64,000 nt of DNA from Gammaproteobacteria bacterium TMED1 (GTDB lineage Bacteria; Pseudomonadota; Gammaproteobacteria; Pseudomonadales; Azotimanducaceae): NCBI GenBank assembly GCA_002167855.2, contig NHBG02000020.1, positions 217,117 to 281,116 on the forward strand, given 5' to 3'. This document shows, piece after piece, positions 9,584 through 17,297 of the stretch. A program made the translations under genes and the position numbers. Within the stretch, counting starts at the first letter, position 1; each line of letters begins with the position of its first letter. The notes beneath the pieces were generated by a model that had not been told where the DNA came from, did no database searches, and saw only the letters and a program-made list of their open reading frames with translations.

Positions 9584-10948
9584 ATGAGAAAAATAAAGAA
9601 TATAGTAATGGTAATATTTTGCTTGGCGCACCACTGCGTTCACGCAGATGGGGAGATGCTTGATCTCTTGGTTCCCTCAATAACTGTCTCGGAAGGATCC
9701 TCGATAAGCTACACCGATATAGAGAGTCTTCTGGCAGACAGATACTTTGACGACGCGATAGCCAGTGCTGAGGAAATTGTCGAGAATAATAACTTTCTCA
9801 AGACGACAAAACCCATCGCCTACGGGAAGCTTGCAACGAACTTAGCGATAGTCCTTGGCCATGCAGGACAATACGAAGATTCACTGGCAATATCGGAAAA
9901 GGCCCTCGCACATCTGGAATCCTCAGTACCCCAATTTAGTCCCGAGCTGGTAAACGTAATTTTGGCCAGATCATACATACTAATCACGATGGAAAAGCTA
10001 GACGAGGCTAGGCAGGAACTTAGGCGCGCGCAACACATTACCCACCGTGATGACGGGGTTTTTACTGTCAGCCAACTACCAATAATAGAAAAGCTTTTTG
10101 AAATCAGTGCACGGACCGGTGACTATCTTAATGCTGATAAGCAAAAATTATTCACTCTACAAGTCTTGAAGAAAACTCACGGGCCTCAAAGTGAAAAATT
10201 ACTTCCTAAATTAATAGAGCTCGGACGCTATTATGGCGAGAGAGCCTCATCTACTGGTCAATTTGGGGATGGGCAACTAAATCATCTTCGTCAATCACTA
10301 TTCCGACAATCGATCGGTAAATATGAAGAAGCGATTTCAATCATCGAGGGAAAATACGGCAAGTCAGACCCGAGACTTATCGAGCCACTGCAAGGGATCG
10401 CCAGGACGAGATACATTCAACGCAGCAACAGAAAGTCGGAACAAGCAGCAGAACGCGCACTAGCGTTAATAGAGGGCAATCCCGCAACGGATACACAAGA
10501 CAAAGTTAACGCAATTATCAGACTTGGCGATTTGTATACCCTAACAGCGGATAAGCGCGCGTCCGATTTGTATCTCAGAGCTTGGCGACTGATCCAGGAG
10601 GGCGAGGAATTCAAGGGACAAAAGTCTCAAATATTTAGAAGACCACAGCGTCTTTGGCCAAGGGCGCGAACTATCGTTTATCTCAACAGAAGACCCAGCA
10701 CTGCAGATAATTCGGATAAGGAATTATTCATTAACGCTGAGTACACTGTGAAGTCTAACGGGCGCGTGGGAAACGTGAGACTCCTAAACAAGAACGTGCC
10801 AAACAACGAGGTTAGAAGCCTTCGCACTCACCTTTACGAAACGCGGTTCCGGCCGAGAATTGTCGAGGGAATAATTGTCGACACGCCAAAACTTGTTTTT
10901 AAACAAAGATTTCTTGTTGCTGAACCTCGTCCCCCACTGGACACTTAG
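9584..10948 (+). CDS. Secreted TPR protein with TonB C-terminal-like domain (second paralogue)
   Basis: A 454-residue relative of the preceding gene. It has a signal peptide (cleavage near ...HHCVHA, residue about 21), TPR-like helical repeats over about residues 45-340 (for example ALAHLESSVPQFSPELVNVI and similar helix pairs), and a C-terminal TonB-C-like module (YTVKSNGRVGNVRLL ... TRFRPRIVEG). The shared start-repeat-FRP ending pattern points to tandem duplication followed by strong divergence. The gap to the first copy is 32 bases, so they are probably one transcript. It converges with the lipoprotein pair on the other strand. Function unknown; a periplasmic adaptor role is inferred from the domains. 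Confidence 0.75.
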   Translation: MRKIKNIVMVIFCLAHHCVHADGEMLDLLVPSITVSEGSSISYTDIESLLADRYFDDAIASAEEIVENNNFLKTTKPIAYGKLATNLAIVLGHAGQYEDSLAISEKALAHLESSVPQFSPELVNVILARSYILITMEKLDEARQELRRAQHITHRDDGVFTVSQLPIIEKLFEISARTGDYLNADKQKLFTLQVLKKTHGPQSEKLLPKLIELGRYYGERASSTGQFGDGQLNHLRQSLFRQSIGKYEEAISIIEGKYGKSDPRLIEPLQGIARTRYIQRSNRKSEQAAERALALIEGNPATDTQDKVNAIIRLGDLYTLTADKRASDLYLRAWRLIQEGEEFKGQKSQIFRRPQRLWPRARTIVYLNRRPSTADNSDKELFINAEYTVKSNGRVGNVRLLNKNVPNNEVRSLRTHLYETRFRPRIVEGIIVDTPKLVFKQRFLVAEPRPPLDT

Positions 10949-10954
10949 CAGATG

Positions 10955-11605
10955 CTAACTCCCGCCCAGAATAAAATCCCGAAGCTGGTTAGCTAGGCCC
11001 TTACATGCAGCATTACCGGGCCTTGCTATTATCGGAATAGGAATTACAAGGCCTGCGATATAGGAGGTGCCCGACGCGTCTGCACTTATTTTGCCGGCGG
11101 TCGTTAGTTCATTAACATCCCAAATCGAAGCCTGATAAGATGCATCTTGTTCCCAATAACTCATGCCAAAACATCCCCCCCCAAAAGTTGTGAGCGTACA
11201 GCTCATCGAGCCACCCTTATTAGTGGTGAGGGTATCACCATCAATCCATGCTAAATATCGAATTTTAGCCTCATCAATACGCGCTCTTACCCCAGGCTCA
11301 GTAAAAAGGCGCCCCAGTTCGGATGCACTGGTAGGTGCTGTTCTTGGTTCAAACCAAGGATACAAATCATCTTTAAATTTATCTTGCGGTATCAACCGGA
11401 TGGCTCCACTACCCCCAGATAGTTCCGCTTCAATACACTCCGTAAAGCTAGCCTTCGTTTCTCTTTCGTTATAACTAGCTCTACCTAAAATCACCATAGC
11501 TTCATCAGATTCTATACCGGTCACTATATCCCGTGACTGCTCGATCCTCGAAGATACACAGCCGCTTAGAACAAGACATAAGAAAATGGCGCATCTTATG
11601 GTCAT
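10955..11605 (-). CDS. Predicted lipoprotein, unknown function
   Basis: A 216-residue protein with a clear lipoprotein signal (MTIRCAIFLCLVLSGC, Cys16), so it is expected to be membrane-anchored in the periplasm. The mature part holds one region with conserved-looking Trp/Gly residues (residues about 118-160, ending in a Cys-rich FGGGCFGMSYW) and a C-terminal helix. I do not recognise a family. Its start overlaps the end of the upstream lipoprotein gene by four bases, so the two are translationally coupled and probably act together. Convergent with the TPR pair. Confidence 0.72.
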   Translation of the reverse strand: MTIRCAIFLCLVLSGCVSSRIEQSRDIVTGIESDEAMVILGRASYNERETKASFTECIEAELSGGSGAIRLIPQDKFKDDLYPWFEPRTAPTSASELGRLFTEPGVRARIDEAKIRYLAWIDGDTLTTNKGGSMSCTLTTFGGGCFGMSYWEQDASYQASIWDVNELTTAGKISADASGTSYIAGLVIPIPIIARPGNAACKGLANQLRDFILGGS

Positions 11606-12210
11606 TTAGCCAATCCCTTCTCCTGCCATATTCCTGCTTCTTTCAGAGCAGTCGCCATAGCAGGTGCCACTTCGGTAGCTATTCTGGCACCGCCATCTCG
11701 GATGGCAAGCATTGTAGCCTCCCCCACAGCCTCACCAGACCCAAACCTTGAAGCCTCTGCTTTTCCATAACCCACGAAACTCCAACGACCAAGATTTTTT
11801 CCATATCGGTCCTTTAGTTGAATTTCGTACTTTATCGAAACCTCATGAAAACTTAGTGTTGACATCGCTGGAACAAGAAAACCGTACTCCACTATTCTTG
11901 GAATAAATACTGCGTCCAATACCGATCTTTGTTCCGAGGTTAATTCGGGTGAGTCGATTTCTAATACTTCAGCGAAGAGAGCGCCAGATAGGTTGCGGAA
12001 AAACTTTAGATTCTGATTACCCAAGTCTATTTCGTAAGCACCAAATTGGGGTAAATTTTCCTTATACTGATATGATTTGAATTCCTCAGAGTAATAAACA
12101 CCCAGGCGAGCCGGTATCTTTTCAACGAGAGGTGTCGGCAAAGATCCCTCGACCAGTACCATGTTCGTGCAAGAGCTTTGCGTGAGGGCCATCAGGAAGG
12201 GCAACAACAT
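11602..12210 (-). CDS. Predicted lipoprotein, unknown function, coupled to the next lipoprotein gene
   Basis: The open frame extends up to 12366. However, the ATG at 12210 has an AAAGG site about eight bases upstream and gives a short hydrophobic signal ending ...LTQSSC (Cys14), a weak but plausible lipobox, so I place the start there (202 residues). The longer version would put an unlikely 52-residue basic leader before this signal. The mature part has no recognised domain; a beta-rich middle is followed by an Ala/Gly-rich C-terminal helix (GEAVGEATMLAIRDGG). It overlaps the downstream lipoprotein gene by four bases. Divergent from the 12617 gene. Confidence 0.68.
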   Translation of the reverse strand: MLLPFLMALTQSSCTNMVLVEGSLPTPLVEKIPARLGVYYSEEFKSYQYKENLPQFGAYEIDLGNQNLKFFRNLSGALFAEVLEIDSPELTSEQRSVLDAVFIPRIVEYGFLVPAMSTLSFHEVSIKYEIQLKDRYGKNLGRWSFVGYGKAEASRFGSGEAVGEATMLAIRDGGARIATEVAPAMATALKEAGIWQEKGLAK

Positions 12211-12616
12211 CTTAGAAAGACCTTTGTGCTTTACCCAGATCACAAAAGATTCAGACCAAACTTTCAATATTGCTACCCTTATCAAGGACGCTAGTCCAAA
12301 CAATCTGCACTCCAGTGTGAGGCCGCCCATTTCAAAGTAGCCTCTCAGGCTTGATTTCACTGACATATTCTTACCATCCTACTCGCGCCGCCTCCTAATT
12401 CCTATACTTCGTCGGTAAAGTATTAGATGTCAACAAATAAAAAAGGAACGATTGATGGGAACCACTTGTCAAATATAACACCAAATAAGAGTTTTTGAGA
12501 CGAGAACGCAGACTTGTGGTATTTTTCCAAGTACGAAACAGCCGGTAATTAGACATAGAGCAATGTAAGCATCAACCTGTGAGCATCCAAACACGAGATA
12601 AAGGCGTAACGGGCCT

Positions 12617-13840
12617 ATGAAAAGAGTGCTTTTTAACCTTCCAGTACTTCTCACGCTCGTGCTTCTTACCTCGTGTGGGTCTAATCCACCGCAACCACCA
12701 GCGCCACCTGTCGCGGTTCCGAGCCCGCCTTCGATGCCAAGCCCACCCGCGATGCCAAGTCCGTCCTCCTCAGAGCAATCAAACGAGCGCCCCTCCGAGG
12801 CAGGCGCGCCGCCCTCGAGCACTGCATCTTCTTCTTCTGATAATAATGAAATCCAGGAATCTAGAGAGGAAATAGGTCAAACGTTACGAGAGTCGGGCGA
12901 TCGTATTATCCGAGCAAGTAGAGACCTGAATATTGGCAACGATGATCCTCTAATTCCCTCAGGGGATTCGGAAGCATCCCAGCAGAAACAGGCGGGAGTC
13001 GATCAAGCGTCCGCGGGTACACCCCCCCCTCTGAAAGAAACGGCTGAGCAGAGCCTAGGAAGCTCGAATAACCTGCTGGAAGACGAAATTAGGGAGACAC
13101 AGGACGCTTTAGAAAGGGCTGCTGTTGCACTGCAAACTACAGGTTCGATAGTGGAAGCCACAAGCAGTCAAGAGGAGGCTTCGGCAGCCGAGGTCGAACT
13201 GACAAACGCAAGAGTGGCCATAATTGTTGCGGAACAAAAGCTTGTCGAGCTAAGGGAAATTCTGCAGGACACAGATTACAGTAGTGATGATATCGATATG
13301 ATCGTTTCAGCATCAGAAGCCGCGCTTGAAGAGGCTAATTTGGCAGTAGTACTCGCGTCAGAAATCGTCGGTGAAACGCTTCAAATGCCGACGCAGAAAT
13401 CCGGGGGTGATGAGTCTCAACGTGGGGCCAATGGACGATTGAGCGAACTTGATAAGGAGTTAGAAGATTCCTTGATCATTTTTGATGGTGCTCTGGGAGA
13501 AAGAAAGAGGATATTATCTGACTCAACGCCAGCACCCGTGCAAGCAAGGGAGACCTCAAATTCTGGTATTGCTTCCGAGGAAGGTGAGGCAGCAGAGGTC
13601 AATATAGCTTCTAATGATCGAGAAGTAGTTGGCGATGAACAAAGCGGTTTAACCCTAGGGCAAGGGGATTTCGGGGAGAGCTCAGACACCAGTGAGAATT
13701 CAATCCCCGAAGATATTCCAGATGCTCAAGGAGACGATATCGTGGCGAAGCAACTAAGGGAAGCAGCATTGGCAGAGAACAACCCCGCAGTAAAAGAGAA
13801 GCTTTGGGAAGAGTACAGACGTTATAAGACTAGCCTTTAA
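12617..13840 (+). CDS. Pro/Ser-rich lipoprotein with coiled-coil region, first gene of the MotA-vWA cluster
   Basis: A 407-residue lipoprotein (signal MKRVLFNLPVLLTLVLLTSC, Cys20). Directly after the lipid Cys comes a Pro/Ser/Ala low-complexity tether (residues about 21-75, repeated PSPP/MPSP units), the sort of spacer that lets an anchored domain reach across the periplasm. Then follow acidic, Gln/Glu/Ala-rich helical stretches (about residues 80-260) likely to form coiled coil, and a short C-terminal helix (KQLREAALAENNPAVKEKLW). No enzymatic motif is seen. Fourteen bases separate it from the next lipoprotein gene. Its membership of the downstream cluster is inferred from strand and spacing. 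Confidence 0.72.
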   Translation: MKRVLFNLPVLLTLVLLTSCGSNPPQPPAPPVAVPSPPSMPSPPAMPSPSSSEQSNERPSEAGAPPSSTASSSSDNNEIQESREEIGQTLRESGDRIIRASRDLNIGNDDPLIPSGDSEASQQKQAGVDQASAGTPPPLKETAEQSLGSSNNLLEDEIRETQDALERAAVALQTTGSIVEATSSQEEASAAEVELTNARVAIIVAEQKLVELREILQDTDYSSDDIDMIVSASEAALEEANLAVVLASEIVGETLQMPTQKSGGDESQRGANGRLSELDKELEDSLIIFDGALGERKRILSDSTPAPVQARETSNSGIASEEGEAAEVNIASNDREVVGDEQSGLTLGQGDFGESSDTSENSIPEDIPDAQGDDIVAKQLREAALAENNPAVKEKLWEEYRRYKTSL

Positions 13841-13853
13841 TGGAGGAAAACAC

Positions 13854-15032
13854 ATGTCTTTAAAATTTAGTACCTCACTTATCATTTTTAGTTTGTTCCT
13901 AGGGGGTTGCACGTCTACAAAGGTGATTAACGCGAATTCAACTCCAGCGATCCAGGCAGTTGGGAGTCAAGCAGACGAATTCCTTCTAGACATCGGCATT
14001 ACGCCATTCGACCCTAATATTCCATCCAAAGAAGAAGACTTAGCCAATGGTTTTATAATCCCCGATGTTAGAAGGGCAGAGTCGGGCTATATCGCTTATC
14101 ATCTTAAAGACACCCTTGAGCTTACCGGCAATTGGGGCGCTGTTCGAGTCACGCCCAAAACTACAGACACAGTGGGCTTGCACGTCACTGGAAAGCTTCT
14201 CATCTCTGATGGAGAAAAACTCCGAATAAGTATTCGGGTAGTCGACGCAACTGGAAAGGTTTGGATAAATAAAACGTACCAAGATACTGCGAGTAAATTT
14301 TCTTATGAAGTCATTAAGGAGGACCCTTTCCAAGATTTATATAACGAAATTGCCAACGATATACTTCTCGTTAGACAAAAAAATGCCCCTGATCGAATTA
14401 GGGAAATCAAGATGGTTGCAGATTTGCGATTTGCGTTAGACCTAGCGCCCGATGCTTTCGAGGGTTATATATCCGAGGATAAGACGCGATTAATCCCGAT
14501 GCAGTTACCTGCAGAGGATGACACAATGATGCGTCGCCTAGAGAAAATCAAAGAGCGAGAGTATGTATTCGTGGATACAATGGACGAATACTATGGTCGG
14601 TTCTATACAAATATGCGTGAATCCTATGACGAATGGCGGCTTGCGACTTATGAAGAAGCAATCCTACTACGACGGCTTCAGAAACAATCAAGAAACAGAT
14701 TGATTGGTGGGGCTGCGCTGGTTGCGGCAGGTATTTATGCAGGTAGCGAGAGCTCCACCTATGCAGAAACCCTTGCCTCATCAGGTGTGGTCTCTGGCGG
14801 TGTAGCTGCAATTAGAAGCGGACTTAACAGACGAAAGGATGCAGAGATTCATGCTCAGTCACTCCGAGAATTAGGACAGTCCCTAGGAAGTGAAATAGGG
14901 CCCTCCGTTCTCAAGATAGAGGGTGAAACAATCGAACTTGAAGGCTCAGCCGCGGCCCAGTATGAGGAATGGCGTAATATACTCAGAGCAATCTATGTCG
15001 AGGAAACTGGCCTAACCACCGATCTACAATAA
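13854..15032 (+). CDS. Predicted lipoprotein of the MotA-vWA cluster
   Basis: A 392-residue lipoprotein (signal ending LFLGGC, Cys19) with a strong GGAGG ribosome-binding site. The region around residues 95-145 (VTGKLLISDGEKLRISIRVV then DATGKVWINKTYQ) resembles the CsgG/LpoB-like fold used by envelope lipoproteins. The second half is helical, with an Arg-rich MRRLEKIKEREY segment and, near residues 285-310, a Gly/Ala-rich hydrophobic helix (GGAALVAAGIYAG) that could insert in or lie on a membrane. Fifteen bases precede the pseudokinase gene. Family not recognised with certainty; no enzyme motif. Confidence 0.74.
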   Translation: MSLKFSTSLIIFSLFLGGCTSTKVINANSTPAIQAVGSQADEFLLDIGITPFDPNIPSKEEDLANGFIIPDVRRAESGYIAYHLKDTLELTGNWGAVRVTPKTTDTVGLHVTGKLLISDGEKLRISIRVVDATGKVWINKTYQDTASKFSYEVIKEDPFQDLYNEIANDILLVRQKNAPDRIREIKMVADLRFALDLAPDAFEGYISEDKTRLIPMQLPAEDDTMMRRLEKIKEREYVFVDTMDEYYGRFYTNMRESYDEWRLATYEEAILLRRLQKQSRNRLIGGAALVAAGIYAGSESSTYAETLASSGVVSGGVAAIRSGLNRRKDAEIHAQSLRELGQSLGSEIGPSVLKIEGETIELEGSAAAQYEEWRNILRAIYVEETGLTTDLQ

Positions 15033-15047
15033 TCAAGGTTCTGTGCT

Positions 15048-17294
15048 ATGGCTTACCCTATAAAAGGACAAGACTTTGACAGATTTACACTACTCGACTT
15101 AATATCTGAGTCCTCTTCGACGACAACTTGGTTAGCCTTTGACGGGAGCTCGAACGAACGCATCTGCCTGAAGCTTTACAAAGAAGCTTCATCCGAAAAA
15201 CAAGTATCTGACACCATCGCCTTTATCTCGAAAAGTAAGGGCCTTAATCACCAAAATATTCTGCGTGTGTTCGATGTTGGTATCGTAGAAAAGATTCCCT
15301 ACCTGAGTCAGCAGTTTCTGAGAAACGCAAAGCCTGTTCCACTTAACAATAGATCACTATCAGAGAACTTAGCATTAATAAGCGAGATAATTGACGCTTT
15401 AAGTTTCGCTCACAGCCTTGGTTTAGTCCACGGAAAGCTTAGCCCTAGTAAGCTATTGTACGACGAAAAGGGGCATTTATGGGTTAGTGAGTTCGGCGTT
15501 AGGTTAGGCAAGATTAATGGTTTATACAGCGCACCCGAAGCGGGAGAAAAAGCTACAAAAGTCGACGATATCTACTCTCTGGGCGCACTGACCTATCGAA
15601 TCCTAGCTGGTGAAGAAGTCACCGAGAGAAGACCGGATCTTGATTTAGTGCCCTCCGAGCTGAGACTGGTGGTCAAGGCAATGCTGGAGCCTGCTGACTA
15701 TGAAAGACCGGATGATCTTTTAGAGATTAAACAAGTTTTTGTTCAGTATGCTGAACAACTTGCTGAAACTTCGTTAATTTCCTCCGATACGTCTTTTGTA
15801 AAACGGGAAGAAATACCAATAGCGTCCAGACAAAAAACCTTAGTAAGTAATAGCTCAGAAAAAAAAGACATTCCCATCCAAACAGTAGGATTGGCGCTAC
15901 TTATCCTTATTGGTTTAGCAGCTCTAGTGTTCTTTTACCTCCCAAGTAATAAAGCCATAATAATTGAGCAGCCCGTTGGAATAATTGAAGAAATTTTTAA
16001 AGATGGTGATACGCTATCAGATATCAGGCCAACAGAGCGATTCGCGCCATTTGAGCTGGCTCAAATAGAGCTTGCCAAAGAGAAAAGTATCGAAATCGCG
16101 GATCAAATACTCCGGCTACAAATCAAGCTAGAGGACCTCAAAGTGGACCTTTGGGCTAAGGAGTCCTACGATTCACTGACGGCAAATGCCCTTCTGGCTG
16201 ACGATGCTTTCAGGGGTAATGAATATCGAGAAGCTCTCAGAATATTCGAGGCTACTCATAAAAGCCTAGAAGGCCTTTATGTGTCAATTGAAAGAATCCT
16301 TCTGGAGCAGGTTGAAATTGGAAATACGGCCCTTGAGGATGGCAACGCAGACCTCGCTGTAAAAGCCTTCAGAATAGCTGTAGCACTCGATTGGGAAAAT
16401 GATTCGCTTAAGAGCCAGCTGAAAAGATCGGAAAACTTAAAGACTGTAATAGAAATCGTCGATTCAGCGCGGCTCTCGGAGAAAGAAAACAAACTGGAGT
16501 CTGCACTAAAGTATTACGAGGAAGCTGCAGGCAAAGACCCGCTCTGGAAACCAGCAGCGGCCGGGATGCTGCGCGTACAAGAACGCCTCCGGCAAGTCGA
16601 TTTTGAAAATATAATGTCCGAAGCGTTCGCAGAGCTATTGCAAAAAAACTATGCGGCAGCCCGAAGTGCATTTCAAGCTGCAACAAAAATTTTTCCAAAT
16701 TCATCCGAGCCTGAAGATGGGCTGCTGCAAATTGAGCTTGCGGAAAAAAGAGATGAAATTGATATCCTTAGGCTTACGGCAGAACAGAATCTGCGAGAGG
16801 AGTTCTGGGAAGAGGCGATTCTACAATTCAAGCAAGTCCTACAGCTCGATAACACACTAGTTTTTGCGCTTAATGGGCTAGAGGCAGCAAAGCAAAGGCT
16901 GGATTTACGTAATCGGCTGCAGTACTTTTTGGATGATCCGACAGTTATGAAGGACGATAACCAATTAAGAAAAGCAAAAAAAACAATATCAGACGCGAGC
17001 GTATTCGCTGCCAGTAGCGCAGCCACTGCCAACCGAATAGGCTCGCTCTCTCGATTGATCTCTTTAGCTCGGATACCGACTAAAGTATTAATCGCTTCAG
17101 ATGGTAAAACGGATATTTTTGTTTATCAGGTGAGGCGTCTTGGCAAAGTTACCTCCCAAGAACTAGAGCTTTATCCTGGGACTTATACAATCGTTGGTAA
17201 GCGAAGAGGATATCGCGATGTCCGCCACACTCTAAAGTTATTAGCAAATGCCCCAACTAATACGATTAATATCAGCTGCGAAGAAAAAATCTAG
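15048..17294 (+). CDS. Membrane-anchored serine/threonine pseudokinase with periplasmic TPR-like and PEGA-like regions
   Basis: 748 residues. Residues about 12-235 have an STK fold: the ATP Lys42 (CLKLY), the APE motif (162-164) and the helix F DDIYSLG (173-179) are kept. The catalytic loop reads HGKLSPSK at 128-135, so the catalytic Asp is Lys130 and the Mg-binding Asn is Lys135. The DFG motif is EFG at 148-150. This strongly suggests a pseudokinase that binds rather than phosphorylates. A single membrane segment (about 279-298) follows, then a helical TPR-like periplasmic region (about 330-640) and a PEGA-like end (VLIASDGKTD ... YPGTYTIVGKRRGY). It lies four bases from the PEGA-FGE gene. 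Role: probably a scaffold or signal input of the cluster's membrane complex. Confidence 0.86.
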   Translation: MAYPIKGQDFDRFTLLDLISESSSTTTWLAFDGSSNERICLKLYKEASSEKQVSDTIAFISKSKGLNHQNILRVFDVGIVEKIPYLSQQFLRNAKPVPLNNRSLSENLALISEIIDALSFAHSLGLVHGKLSPSKLLYDEKGHLWVSEFGVRLGKINGLYSAPEAGEKATKVDDIYSLGALTYRILAGEEVTERRPDLDLVPSELRLVVKAMLEPADYERPDDLLEIKQVFVQYAEQLAETSLISSDTSFVKREEIPIASRQKTLVSNSSEKKDIPIQTVGLALLILIGLAALVFFYLPSNKAIIIEQPVGIIEEIFKDGDTLSDIRPTERFAPFELAQIELAKEKSIEIADQILRLQIKLEDLKVDLWAKESYDSLTANALLADDAFRGNEYREALRIFEATHKSLEGLYVSIERILLEQVEIGNTALEDGNADLAVKAFRIAVALDWENDSLKSQLKRSENLKTVIEIVDSARLSEKENKLESALKYYEEAAGKDPLWKPAAAGMLRVQERLRQVDFENIMSEAFAELLQKNYAAARSAFQAATKIFPNSSEPEDGLLQIELAEKRDEIDILRLTAEQNLREEFWEEAILQFKQVLQLDNTLVFALNGLEAAKQRLDLRNRLQYFLDDPTVMKDDNQLRKAKKTISDASVFAASSAATANRIGSLSRLISLARIPTKVLIASDGKTDIFVYQVRRLGKVTSQELELYPGTYTIVGKRRGYRDVRHTLKLLANAPTNTINISCEEKI

Positions 17295-17297
17295 AAG

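Noticed and set aside
10945-10958. Perfect inverted repeat TTAGCA-GA-TGCTAA across the ends of two convergent genes
   Set aside because: A two-base loop is too small to form a stable hairpin and no T tract follows. It partly reflects overlapping stop-codon sequence.
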